Source: Methylonatrum sp040877625
GTDB taxonomy: Bacteria; Pseudomonadota; Gammaproteobacteria; Nitrococcales; Aquisalimonadaceae
DNA length: 64,000 nt
Reading direction: 5' to 3'
Assembly (NCBI GenBank): GCA_040877625.1
Contig: JBBDNK010000028.1
Location: 124,001-188,000 of the forward strand
A model generated the notes under the pieces. That model did not search any database and was not told where the DNA came from. It saw only the letters and a program-made list of their open reading frames with translations. The translations under genes were made by a program, and so were the position numbers. Below, one piece after another: positions 16,707 to 24,965 of the stretch (the stretch's first letter is position 1; every line of letters starts with the position of its first letter).

Positions 16707-17711
16707 ATGCGGGAAATCAACATTAGTTACCTGAACGCGCTGGACGTCGAACGCCTGGCACTGACAAATGACGAGATACTGGCAGCGGTGGAGGCCGCGC
16801 TGGCGGCACAAGGTGCTGGCGAAACCGTGATAGAGCCGCGTATGCACCTGGTGCCGGAAGATTCCGCCAAGGGACATTTCAACGTCCTGCGTGGCTATGT
16901 GAAGCCGCTGAACGTCGCCGGCGTCAAGGTGGTGGGCGACTTCGTCGACAACTACAAGCATGATCTGCCTTCCGAGGTTGCCGTGCTGAACCTGTTCGAT
17001 CCGGTCACCGGCATTCCAAAGGCCTTCATTGACGCCACCTCAATCACCGAGATGCGCACCGGTGCCATGACCGCCATCGGCGCACGGCACCTGGCCCGTG
17101 CGGGCAGCAAGGTGCTCGGCCATGTCGGCGCGCGCGGGACGTCCTACTGGAACGTGCGGCTGCTCGATCATCTGTTCGATTTTGATGAAATTCGCGTGCA
17201 CTCCCGCCGGCCGGAGAGCCGCGAAGCCTTTGCCGCCCGTCTTCGCAAGGACCTCGGCAAGGACATTCGCGTGGTGGACAACTGGCAGGAATGCCTCGAA
17301 GGCGCGGACATCATGGTGGAAGCCTCTCGACTGCCGGAACCGGAGCCGCTGTTCAAGACCGAATGGATCAAGCCCGGTGCGCTGGTGATTCCGTACGGCA
17401 CCATGAGTGCAGTGGAATTCTCGCTCACGGATATCATGGCCAAGGTGGTGGTGGACGACTGGAGCCAGTGCCGCCCGGGCCTGCCGTTCGGTGCCCTGCG
17501 TCGGCACGTGGACGAAGGCAAGGTGACGGAAGAGAATCTTCATGCGGAACTCGGTGAGATCGTTGCGGGCAAGAAGCCCGGCCGGCAGAGCGAAGAGGAG
17601 ATCAACCTGTTCTGGCATCGCGGGTTGAGCACCACCGATATCGCACTGGGCGCCGCCATGCTGAAGAAGGCCCAAGACATGGGTCTCGGCCAGACCTTGC
17701 GATTCGCATAG
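16707..17711 (+). CDS. Ornithine cyclodeaminase/mu-crystallin family protein
   Basis: A 334-residue NAD(P)-dependent protein of the ornithine cyclodeaminase family, which includes ornithine cyclodeaminase, ketimine reductases and alanine dehydrogenase. It shows IEPRMHLVPEDS near the substrate-binding arginine, ATSITEMRTGAMTAIGARHLAR, and the Rossmann loop GHVGARGTSYWNVRLL, where the usual GxGxQA motif is replaced by GARGTS. The ATG at 16707 has GGGAGA upstream; an upstream ATG frame begins inside the operator. The HutC-like operator links it to histidine/urocanate use, but its substrate is not known. Confidence 0.85.
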   Translation: MREINISYLNALDVERLALTNDEILAAVEAALAAQGAGETVIEPRMHLVPEDSAKGHFNVLRGYVKPLNVAGVKVVGDFVDNYKHDLPSEVAVLNLFDPVTGIPKAFIDATSITEMRTGAMTAIGARHLARAGSKVLGHVGARGTSYWNVRLLDHLFDFDEIRVHSRRPESREAFAARLRKDLGKDIRVVDNWQECLEGADIMVEASRLPEPEPLFKTEWIKPGALVIPYGTMSAVEFSLTDIMAKVVVDDWSQCRPGLPFGALRRHVDEGKVTEENLHAELGEIVAGKKPGRQSEEEINLFWHRGLSTTDIALGAAMLKKAQDMGLGQTLRFA

Positions 17712-17720
17712 CAGGCTGTC

Positions 17721-18533
17721 ATGCCGATGCAAAGGCCAATAGCATGCTCGCGCATGTACGACGTCACCCCGCAGGCACGTGCGGCCTGGGCGGATTTGTT
17801 CCGGTGGCTGGCCGACGCCACCGGAATCGCCCTTGAGGATCTCGCCTACCCGGCTCCCCGGCCTCTGGGGGAGTTGTGGTCGCGCGACGACCTGGGCTGC
17901 GTGTTCATGTGCGGATGGCCGTTCAGCAAGGCACGGCCACAGCCGCTGCCCATTGCCGCCCCGGTGCCGCGCGCTGAGCGCTACGCCGGCCGGCCGGTCT
18001 ATTTTACGGATCTGGTGGTCCGTCGGGATCGTGGCTTCAAACGCCTGGAAGAGACCTTCGGGCAGCGCATAGGCTGGACCGATAAAGGTTCACAGTCCGG
18101 TTTCAATGCGCTACGCAATCACCTGATGCCCTATCGTGAATCCGCCGGTAAACCACTCTATTCGGAAAGCATCGGCCCGCTGGTAACGCCGCTGCGTGCC
18201 CTGGACAGCGTGATTGAAGGTACCGCGGACATCGCGCCGCTGGACAGCTATGCGCTGGATCTGATCACCGCACACACGCCGGAGCGCGTGCGTGACATCG
18301 AGGTTCTGGTCTCGACCGCCTCGTCTCCAAATCCGCTGCTGGTTGCCAGTCCGCAGCTGGGGGCGGAACGCGCACGGATACTAGGCGAAGCCCTTCAGGG
18401 TGTCTCCGGAGCGGACGACATGCGTCCGGTTCTCGACAGGCTGTGCCTTAGCGGGTTCGCTACCGTTACCCCGGAACGTTACGACGTGCTCGACCAACGC
18501 GCCGAAAAGTCCGCACGCGTACCGCCCTTTTGA
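17721..18533 (+). CDS. PhnD-like substrate-binding domain protein without signal peptide
   Basis: A 270-residue protein resembling the phosphate/phosphite/phosphonate ABC-transporter binding proteins (PhnD type 2). Supporting stretches are YFTDLVVRRDRGF, RIGWTDKGSQSGFNALRNHLM and GTADIAPLDSYALDL, which match the ligand-binding fold. No signal peptide is present whether translation starts at 17721 or at the ATG at 17754, so it would stay in the cytoplasm. No ABC permease or ATPase is near. It follows the cyclodeaminase gene by 9 bp and probably shares its HutC-controlled transcript. A role as cytoplasmic sensor or enzyme-like binding protein is possible. Confidence 0.7.
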   Translation: MPMQRPIACSRMYDVTPQARAAWADLFRWLADATGIALEDLAYPAPRPLGELWSRDDLGCVFMCGWPFSKARPQPLPIAAPVPRAERYAGRPVYFTDLVVRRDRGFKRLEETFGQRIGWTDKGSQSGFNALRNHLMPYRESAGKPLYSESIGPLVTPLRALDSVIEGTADIAPLDSYALDLITAHTPERVRDIEVLVSTASSPNPLLVASPQLGAERARILGEALQGVSGADDMRPVLDRLCLSGFATVTPERYDVLDQRAEKSARVPPF

Positions 18534-18582
18534 TCGACGGCAGCATGTTTGCCTTTCAGCGCCGTGGGGCTGCCGTCGATCA
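18531..18582. terminator. Long-stem hairpin after the PhnD-like gene
   Basis: TGATCGACGGCAG (18531-18543) pairs perfectly with CTGCCGTCGATCA (18570-18582), a 13-bp stem around a 26-base loop. It overlaps the stop codon of the plus-strand gene and precedes the end of the convergent FAD fragment, so it is probably a bidirectional terminator. Confidence 0.6.
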
Positions 18583-18605
18583 GCCGCGTTGCCCGATCAT
18601 CGCCG

Positions 18606-18932
18606 TCACGCCGCCGCGCGCACCAGCCCGCGTAAATCCACGGCAATGCCCTGATCGCAGTCCCGCCAGGCCATCGGGTCATCGGGGCCGTTGTGCATGG
18701 CGATCAGCAGCCCGTGCCTGGAGGCGAATTCCAGGCAACGCAGGGCATCCTGCTTGTCGGCGCAGCGGACGATCACCGCCGGGCCGTGATACTCCGCGCC
18801 GATCTGGTTCGCGTTGCTTGCCAGCTCTTCTGCCGGAAACCGGAAATCGCCGCTGATTTCCATACTAAGACAGGCAAGATCAACCGGAACCATGGCATGG
18901 TCGGCATTTCGGCGTAGATTCAGATTCAACAT
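18606..18932 (-). pseudogene. Truncated FAD-binding (FAD_binding_4-like) protein
   Basis: A 108-residue frame starting MLNLNLRRNAD. Residues 45-85 (GAEYHGPAVIVRCADKQDA, LEFASRHGLLIAMHNG) look like the N-terminal FAD-binding part of berberine-bridge/oxygen-dependent FAD oxidoreductases, which are normally about 450 residues. The sequence then ends in unrelated residues and a stop, with no catalytic domain downstream. It starts two bases after the TetR stop, so it was probably the regulated target gene and is now a remnant. It could still be expressed as a small protein. Confidence 0.6.
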
Positions 18933-18934
18933 GT

Positions 18935-19582
18935 TCACACCTCCCCTTTTGCGTGGTCTGGCCGCATGCCGTTGGTGGACGCGGCTCCAGCCACTTTGTT
19001 GTTGTAAAGCGCGGTCACTTCGGAAAAATAGAAATCGAGAATAGCGTCCAGCGGCGCGGGGTCCCGTGTCAGCCTGGTGCGAAGCGCGGCTCCTTCCCAG
19101 CAATTGAGGATCAGGTTGGCCAACGCACTTGAATCGGTCTCCGGCGGCAGCTCGCCGCGTAGACGGGCCTCTTCCAGACACCCGGCGAGGCGCCCGGCGA
19201 CCACGGAAAAGCACCATTCGATCTTGCTCCGGAACACCTCGTTGACGCCGGAGAGCTCCTGCCCCAGCCCTCCCAGCATGCATCCGAGATAACCGTCGCT
19301 GCGGTACTTGTCCCGCGTCATTTCAAAGAATTTGCGAACGCGGCCGAGCGGTGGAAGGGTTTGATCGCCGACGGCGGCGTCCAGCCCCATGTGCACCTGG
19401 GTCATGTAGAGATCAATGACCTCCAGCGCGAAGTCTTCCTTGCTGCTGAAATGATGGTAGAACGAACCCTTCGGCGTGCCCGTTTCCGCGAGCAGGGCCT
19501 GGATACCGAGATCGTTATAGCCGCGCTGCAGCAGCATGTTCAGGCCTGCGTCAAGCAGGCGTTGTTTGGTGGTATGAACCAT
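18935..19582 (-). CDS. TetR-family regulator, NemR-like
   Basis: A 215-residue TetR repressor. The helix-turn-helix spans about residues 5-50 (TKQRLLDAGLNMLLQRGYNDLGIQALLAETGTPKGSFYHHFSSKEDFALEVI in overlapping parts), and the C-terminal domain resembles the NemR/TetR_C_13 type. The start at 19582 gives the normal N-terminus; the frame runs to 19651 without family sequence. An inverted repeat of the NemR operator kind lies just upstream. The downstream FAD gene is truncated, so its present target is unclear. Confidence 0.88.
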   Translation of the reverse strand: MVHTTKQRLLDAGLNMLLQRGYNDLGIQALLAETGTPKGSFYHHFSSKEDFALEVIDLYMTQVHMGLDAAVGDQTLPPLGRVRKFFEMTRDKYRSDGYLGCMLGGLGQELSGVNEVFRSKIEWCFSVVAGRLAGCLEEARLRGELPPETDSSALANLILNCWEGAALRTRLTRDPAPLDAILDFYFSEVTALYNNKVAGAASTNGMRPDHAKGEV

Positions 19583-19595
19583 GTGCCCTCGCCTT

Positions 19596-19613
19596 GGACC
19601 GACCGGTCTAATC
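19596..19613. promoter_or_regulatory. Candidate TetR/NemR-type operator
   Basis: On minus it reads TTAGACCGGTCGGTCC, with the core inverted repeat GACCGGTCGGTC at 19597-19608. It closely resembles the TAGACC/GGTC operators used by NemR-like TetR proteins and is 15 bp from the regulator start, fitting autorepression. Confidence 0.6.
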
Positions 19614-19763
19614 CGATATCTTAAACATAGCGGTATTCTGATGGGTGTCAAGTGAGGATTTGGATTAGAGGTACTCGTTAATGGGGCGGGGAGCGTATTG
19701 AAGCTGTTCGGGTGGTGGGGGGAGATGGTCCGATGTGACCCTGGAGAGTGGGTCGGGCCGTGC

Positions 19764-19789
19764 GGCGGAAGGCGCTGCGCTTTTCCGCC
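19764..19789. repeat. Extragenic GGCGGAA hairpin element
   Basis: GGCGGAA and TTCCGCC flank a short GC-rich centre (ggcgctgcgctt). This is a hairpin of the kind found as dispersed REP-like elements in many gammaproteobacteria. Only one copy was seen here. The rest of 19583-19827 is otherwise without visible genes. Confidence 0.45.
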
Positions 19790-19827
19790 CTACCCGGCTG
19801 GGTCAACCCCGGGGTTTGCTCGTGTGG

Positions 19828-20964
19828 TTAGGTGGTTTCGGTGGCCACTCCCCGGCGCTGGCAGGCGGCGACGAATTCGGGTGTTAGGGTGCGCAGGCGC
19901 TCCGGATCGACGCGCCCGCTGCGGCTTATGTAGCTCCAGGCGAATTCGTACGGCGGAAGTTTCATTTTCCGGTAAAAGCTTTCATACCAGTCGGCACTGC
20001 GGTTGGCGGCGGCGACCAGCTTGTCCACCACCGGACGGCGCCGGGCCTCGTAGTTTGCCAGTGCCTGGGTCAGGTTATCCGGTTGCTCGTCGAGCGCCTG
20101 CGTGAGTGCAATCGCGTCCTCCAGCGCCAGCCGTGTGCCGGAGCCGATGGAGAAATGCGCTGTGCGCAGGGCATCGCCAATGAGTACGCGGTTGCCAACC
20201 GCCCAGCGTTCATTGCTGATTCTCGGGAAACGCCGCCAGATCGAGCGATTGGTGATCAGTGCCGAGCCCTGCAGCACGTCGGCGAAAACCTGCTCGCAGG
20301 TGGCGCGGGACTGCTCCTCGCTCATGTGCTCGAAACCGTAGGCCTGCCAGGTGACCGGATCCGCCTCGACAATGAAGGTGCTGCGCTCGGGGCTGTAGCG
20401 ATAATGGTGGGCGTTGAAGGTGCCGACTTCGGTACGCACGAAGGTCTGCGTCAGGCAGTCAAAGCTTCGGTCCGTACCGAACCACGCAAAGCGGTTGTCG
20501 AGCTCGCTGATCGTGGTGCCGAAGTCGGCGCTACCGCGTACCAGGGAGTTGGCGCCGTCCGCGCCGATGATCAGATCGGCGTCGCCGAGGTCGTCGATCG
20601 AGGCGATGGGTTGATTGAACCGGGCGTCGATATCGACACTCGCCAGCCGGCTCTGCAGTAGCTGCAACAGCTCCAGCCGGCCGATGGCGGAGAACCCGAT
20701 GCCGTCGATGCGGATGGATTCACCGGCGTGATTGATGCCGATATCCCGCCAGCTTTCCATGCGCGGCGTGATCAGATCGTATGTTTGCGGATCGTCCTCG
20801 CGCAGGAACTCGAGCGCCCGGTCAGAGAACACCACGCCGAAGCCGAACGTGGCGTCGGGCGGATTCTGTTCGTACAGGCTGATCCGCCAGTCCGGCCGGC
20901 GGCGCTTCAGCAGGTAGGCCACGTAAAGACCGGCGGGGCCGCCGCCCAGGACCGCGATGCGCAT
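19828..20964 (-). CDS. FAD-dependent monooxygenase, CoA-ester hydroxylase-like
   Basis: A 378-residue flavin hydroxylase. It has the dinucleotide motif GGGPAGLYVAYLL at the N-terminus, FGFGVVFSD, ADLIIGADGANS (DG motif) and GDALRTAHFSIGSGTRLALEDA. It aligns along its length with the first half of the fused enzyme at 29999-32371, including FGFGVVFSD, SNRSIWRRFP and AHFSIGSGT. That family hydroxylates 2-aminobenzoyl-CoA or salicylyl-CoA. In the flavin motif the usual GDAAHTAHF is GDALRTAHF. Its ATG overlaps the iorB stop by one base, so it is coupled to indolepyruvate oxidoreductase and may act on the arylacetyl-CoA product. Confidence 0.82.
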   Translation of the reverse strand: MRIAVLGGGPAGLYVAYLLKRRRPDWRISLYEQNPPDATFGFGVVFSDRALEFLREDDPQTYDLITPRMESWRDIGINHAGESIRIDGIGFSAIGRLELLQLLQSRLASVDIDARFNQPIASIDDLGDADLIIGADGANSLVRGSADFGTTISELDNRFAWFGTDRSFDCLTQTFVRTEVGTFNAHHYRYSPERSTFIVEADPVTWQAYGFEHMSEEQSRATCEQVFADVLQGSALITNRSIWRRFPRISNERWAVGNRVLIGDALRTAHFSIGSGTRLALEDAIALTQALDEQPDNLTQALANYEARRRPVVDKLVAAANRSADWYESFYRKMKLPPYEFAWSYISRSGRVDPERLRTLTPEFVAACQRRGVATETT

Positions 20965-22550
20965 CAGACTGTCTCCCCGCGTGCCGTCTCTACGGGCTGC
21001 CCGGCAGGTGTTTCACGCGCCAGCTCGTCGAGCGCGGCGCGCAGCGCCTTGCCCCCCTCGTCCGCCAGTGCGGCTTCACGCAGGCGCCGCAGCAGTTCGG
21101 CAATGTCGCTACGTTCCCTATGTGTATCCAGCACTTGAATCAACATATTAAAGCTGCTTAAACCACGCGCGTGCGTGTCGCCATAGCCCTTGACCAGCCG
21201 CTGGCAGAGCACCACTTCCAGCGCCAGCATGGGGTCGGCGGGCACCAGGCCGCGCACGCGCTCAAGCCAGGCGTTGATGCGCGCCCGCTCCTCCGCGTAA
21301 CGCAGCGTGCTCCGCCGCCAGCGGCGCATCCCCGCCAGTGTGTAGAGCAGCAGGAAGCCCTGCAGCTTGGCGGTCTGGATATGCCGGCCGCGCCGGGTGA
21401 AGCGGCCGAGCAAGGAGCACACCCGAGGCGAGTTCAGTATCCACCTGCCGATGCCGGCGGGCAGCGTGTCACATATTTCCTCGACGCGCGGATGCATGAA
21501 CTCGGTAACGTAGACGATCTGATCGGATTCGGCCCGTACCTCGTCATGCACACGCTTGAAACGCTTGGCGCGGGTTTTGAGATCGGCAACGCGGATGGTG
21601 TCCTCGTAGCTCATCCACAGGGCCAGGTGACGGGCGGTCTCGGCGCTGATGCGGTAGTCGCGCGCCTCGCCGCCGCCCTGCTCCGTTTCAAGCGCGGCTA
21701 TTTCCTCGACGCGGTCCAGGTAGTCGCGGGCGTAGGCCGGATCCTGGTAATCGACCAGGCGGCGCACCCCCTCGCGGGCATTGAAACGCACGGCTTGCGG
21801 CAGTCGCGTCTCGATTCGCGATACCAGTTCACGCAATTCCGGGTCTACTGGCTCGGCACCTGGCGTCGACGCGGGAGCCGCCGGTGCGGCCTCGCCGCGC
21901 GCCTGCCGTTCACCGGCGTCGAATGCGCGCAGACTGGCCTCGACGCCGATGCCGCCGCGGCGGATGGCGTCGGCAAAGGCTTCGCGCGGAAACGGCAGCG
22001 CATCGCTGCCGGCAACGGCACCGAACAGCACCGCGCTGATCACGCTGCCCTGCGCTTCGGCCGCGGCCTCCATGTCGAAATGAATGAAACTCTTCGCGCT
22101 CTCCTGCACGCCCATGCGGATCGGCTCGGGGTCGAGCACGCCGTCGCCCATTGCCATCTTCTCGCTGATACCGTAAACGCGGTGCGACGAGGCGATGACG
22201 GTGGTCCGCTCCGGGGTGATGAAGCCGCGCTGCAGCGCCCGGCCGACTTCCATGAACTCGGCGGCAATGACGATATCGACATCGCCCGGCACCGGCATCA
22301 GCGCGAGCACCGGCTCCCGGCCGGCCTTGCGTGCGGCCTCCTGCGGGAATAGCTCCACGTAGTAGATGGTCGCCCCGGTACGCTGCGCGACACCCGGCAC
22401 GGACGTGGTCTGGGCGATATAACCGCCATGCTCGGCCAGATCCACCAGCCAGTTCGCAAGCACGCCGCCGCCCTGACCTCCCATGGCCATGATGGCGATG
22501 GTGATCGGCCGGTTACTGGTATCGAATTGACTCAAACCAACCTCCTTCAT
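20964..22550 (-). CDS. iorB: Indolepyruvate oxidoreductase beta subunit with C-terminal extension
   Basis: A 528-residue subunit. Residues 12-200 form the POR gamma-type domain (MAMGGQGGGVLANWLVDLAE, TTSVPGVAQRTGATIYY), which handles CoA in 2-oxoacid:acceptor oxidoreductases. Residues 240-510 form a helical extension found in the long IorB proteins of aerobic bacteria. The ATG at 22550 overlaps the iorA stop (ATGA); GGAGG lies just inside the frame, so a later start is possible. With IorA it should convert arylpyruvate plus CoA to arylacetyl-CoA and carbon dioxide. Confidence 0.87.
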   Translation of the reverse strand: MKEVGLSQFDTSNRPITIAIMAMGGQGGGVLANWLVDLAEHGGYIAQTTSVPGVAQRTGATIYYVELFPQEAARKAGREPVLALMPVPGDVDIVIAAEFMEVGRALQRGFITPERTTVIASSHRVYGISEKMAMGDGVLDPEPIRMGVQESAKSFIHFDMEAAAEAQGSVISAVLFGAVAGSDALPFPREAFADAIRRGGIGVEASLRAFDAGERQARGEAAPAAPASTPGAEPVDPELRELVSRIETRLPQAVRFNAREGVRRLVDYQDPAYARDYLDRVEEIAALETEQGGGEARDYRISAETARHLALWMSYEDTIRVADLKTRAKRFKRVHDEVRAESDQIVYVTEFMHPRVEEICDTLPAGIGRWILNSPRVCSLLGRFTRRGRHIQTAKLQGFLLLYTLAGMRRWRRSTLRYAEERARINAWLERVRGLVPADPMLALEVVLCQRLVKGYGDTHARGLSSFNMLIQVLDTHRERSDIAELLRRLREAALADEGGKALRAALDELARETPAGQPVETARGETV

Positions 22551-24682
22551 ACCGCGTAGCGGGCCAGACGGCGTTCGGTGCGCGCCTGCAGAAAGCCGAT
22601 AACGGCACCACGCACGCGGTGCATGAAGCGATCCCAGCGACCGGGATTGCTGATGACTTCGGCACGGTAGAACGACGGACACAGCACCGCCGCGTGCGCG
22701 ACTTCGCCGCACAGTCCGCAGCCGACGCAGCTGTTCTCGACGTGCGCCACCGGGTCCTGCCGCAGCGGGTCCGGGTTGGGCTTGATCGACAACGACGGGC
22801 AGCCGGACAGGCGGATGCAGGAGTGGTCGCCGGTACAGGTGTCACTGTCGATACCGAAGCGTTCGCGGACCACCCGCTTGCCTTCCTTCAGAGCCTTCCT
22901 GGCGATGGGTTTCTCGCGGCGCTGGCGATTCAGCATGCACTCGGACTGCGCGATGATGACCTTCGGCCCCTTTTCCTGCGTGGTCAGGGCTTCGGTCAGC
23001 GTGTCCTTCATGCGCTGAACGTCGTAGGTGCGGTCGATTGTGCGTACCCACTGCACGCCAACACCCCGCACGGCCTGTTCAATCGGTATATTGGTGTGTC
23101 GCAGCGAATTGTCCGCCCGCGACGACAGCACATCCTGACCGCCGGTGGCCGCGGCGTAGAAATTGTCCACCACCAGCATGACTTCGTCGTCGTTGTTGAA
23201 GACGGCGTTGGCGATGCCGCTGGTCAGACCGTTATGCCAGAGGCCGCCGTCGCCCATGACGCTGATCGCCCGCCGGCCGGGTGCGCCGTGGAATGCCGAT
23301 GCCGAGGACGCGCCGAGGCCGTAGCCCATGGTGGTGTTGCCGATGTTGAACGGCGGCAGGATGGAGAACAGATGGCAACCGATATCGCAGCTCACATGCT
23401 GCGGCCCCAGCTCCCTCTCGACCAGTTTCATGGCAGTGAAGATCGGCCGCTCGGGACAGCCGGTGCAGAACCCCGGCGGGCGGGCCGGCACGGCGTTCTC
23501 CAGCCCCTTGAAGACAATCGGCTTGGCGCCGTCGAGCGGCTTGGCGATGAGTTCCGGGGCCTGGGCTTCGAGAAATGCCTTCAAGCCATCGACGATGACC
23601 TGACCGGTGTATTCACCGGCTTTCGGCAGCGGGCCCTTGCCATAAACCCTGGCGGGGATGTCGGCGCGCCGGAGTATGGCGTGCAGATTCTGCTCCAGGT
23701 AGTCGGGCTGACCTTCCTCGATCATCAGCACCGCCCGTTTGTCGGCGCAGAATTCCTCCACTTCCCCATCGACCAGCGGGTAGGTGACGTTCAGCACGTA
23801 CAGCGGGATGCGACTGTTGCCGAAGCTGTCAGCCAGCCCCAGCCGCTCCAGCCCGCGGATCACCGTGTTGTAGAGCCCGCCCTGCAGGATCAGGCCCAGA
23901 TCCTTGCGCTCGCCTTCGAAGAATTCGTTGATCTTGTGCTCGCGGATAAAGCGGATCGCCGCCGGCCAGCGCTGGTTTATCTTTTCCTGTTCATGGGCGA
24001 AACTCGCCGGCGGCAGAACGATACGGTTGACGTCGCGTATCGGGTTCTCCATTGCCTCGGAGATCGCATAGGGCGGCGGGCGGTTGTTGCTGGCGGTAAA
24101 ATGCCCATGCACGTGACAGGCCCGAATACGCAGTTCGAGCATCACCGGTGTGTTGCTGGCCTCGGAGAGCTGAAACCCCAGCTCCACCGCCTTGACGATG
24201 CTGGGCAGGTTCGGGCGCGGGTCGAGCAGCCAGATCTGGCTCTTCATCGCGAAGGCGTGGGTACGTTCCTGCAGAATGCTGGAGCCGTCGCCGTAATCCT
24301 CGCCGACGATCACCAGCGCGCCGCCGGTCACACCGCCGGAGGCCAGATTAGCCAAGGCATCGGAGGCGACGTTGGTGCCCACCGTCGACTTCCAGGCAAC
24401 CGCGCCGCGCAAGGGGTAGTGAACCGAAGCCGACAGCATGGCGGCGGCCGCCGCCTCGCTGGCATTGTTTTCGAAATGCACACCAAGCTCTTCGAGAATG
24501 GGGTTGGCGTCGTGCAGCACATCCATGAGGTGCGAGATGGGCGCGCCCTGGTAACCGCCCACATAGGCAACGCCGGACTGCAACAGCGCCTTGGTCACGG
24601 CCAGTATGCCCTCGCCGTGAAATTCCTCGCCTTCACCCAGGCGCAGTTTTTTCACCTCGGTTGCGAAAGATCGTTCCGCCAT
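22547..24682 (-). CDS. iorA: Indolepyruvate oxidoreductase alpha subunit
   Basis: A 711-residue protein that fuses the pyrimidine- and pyrophosphate-binding domains of thiamine-diphosphate 2-oxoacid oxidoreductases. Markers are GGYQGAPISHLMD near residue 42, ENNASEAAAAAMLSAS, FCTGCPERP near 405, and the ThDP/magnesium motif GDGGLWHNGLTSGIANAVFNN. The C-terminus has a degenerate cysteine set (CTGDHSCIRLSGCPS) and a ferredoxin motif (CVGCGLCGEV, then a later CP). GGAGGG precedes the ATG at 24682. It decarboxylates indolepyruvate or phenylpyruvate-type acids. It heads a three-gene coupled operon. Confidence 0.92.
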   Translation of the reverse strand: MAERSFATEVKKLRLGEGEEFHGEGILAVTKALLQSGVAYVGGYQGAPISHLMDVLHDANPILEELGVHFENNASEAAAAAMLSASVHYPLRGAVAWKSTVGTNVASDALANLASGGVTGGALVIVGEDYGDGSSILQERTHAFAMKSQIWLLDPRPNLPSIVKAVELGFQLSEASNTPVMLELRIRACHVHGHFTASNNRPPPYAISEAMENPIRDVNRIVLPPASFAHEQEKINQRWPAAIRFIREHKINEFFEGERKDLGLILQGGLYNTVIRGLERLGLADSFGNSRIPLYVLNVTYPLVDGEVEEFCADKRAVLMIEEGQPDYLEQNLHAILRRADIPARVYGKGPLPKAGEYTGQVIVDGLKAFLEAQAPELIAKPLDGAKPIVFKGLENAVPARPPGFCTGCPERPIFTAMKLVERELGPQHVSCDIGCHLFSILPPFNIGNTTMGYGLGASSASAFHGAPGRRAISVMGDGGLWHNGLTSGIANAVFNNDDEVMLVVDNFYAAATGGQDVLSSRADNSLRHTNIPIEQAVRGVGVQWVRTIDRTYDVQRMKDTLTEALTTQEKGPKVIIAQSECMLNRQRREKPIARKALKEGKRVVRERFGIDSDTCTGDHSCIRLSGCPSLSIKPNPDPLRQDPVAHVENSCVGCGLCGEVAHAAVLCPSFYRAEVISNPGRWDRFMHRVRGAVIGFLQARTERRLARYAV

Positions 24683-24715
24683 GATTATCCCTCCGGGATC
24701 GGCACCATCGTGATT

Positions 24716-24733
24716 CTATTGCAGCTGCAATAG
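24716..24733. promoter_or_regulatory. Perfect 18-bp palindrome upstream of iorA
   Basis: CTATTGCAGCTGCAATAG is a perfect palindrome 34 bp before the iorA start, in the divergent region shared with the FAD-linked oxidase gene. Symmetry and position fit a dimeric repressor. The MarR protein encoded at 26445 is the nearest candidate. Confidence 0.5.
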
Positions 24734-24866
24734 TGCAAGAAATTGCGCTGGCTTATCGCTGAGTGTATGCATGGTGTCTTTTGCACGGGGTCGGTGATGC
24801 CGCCCCGCGCTATTATGCAGTTACCGATTTGCCGTGATGCAATATGGTGCAACTGGTTTCGTCAAT

Positions 24867-24886
24867 CGTATGCATTTGCATGTACG
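24867..24886. promoter_or_regulatory. Imperfect inverted repeat upstream of the FAD-linked oxidase
   Basis: ATGCA and TGCAT flank a TT spacer at 24870-24881, inside a longer symmetric stretch. It is about 80 bp before the oxidase start in the same divergent region as the 18-bp palindrome and shares its TGCA core, so it may be a second operator. The rest of 24683-24965 holds only promoter-like AT-rich sequence. Confidence 0.35.
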
Positions 24887-24965
24887 ATAGCAAGTAGCCG
24901 ATTTCGCGATGAACGCCTTTGCTGTTGCCGGCGCATGGCAGGATATTGATCAGGAGGAAAGCATC

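Noticed and set aside
22619..24733. Open frame of 704 codons on plus, antisense to iorA
   Set aside because: It mirrors a convincing iorA gene, has no recognisable motif, and long antisense frames are expected in GC-rich coding sequence.
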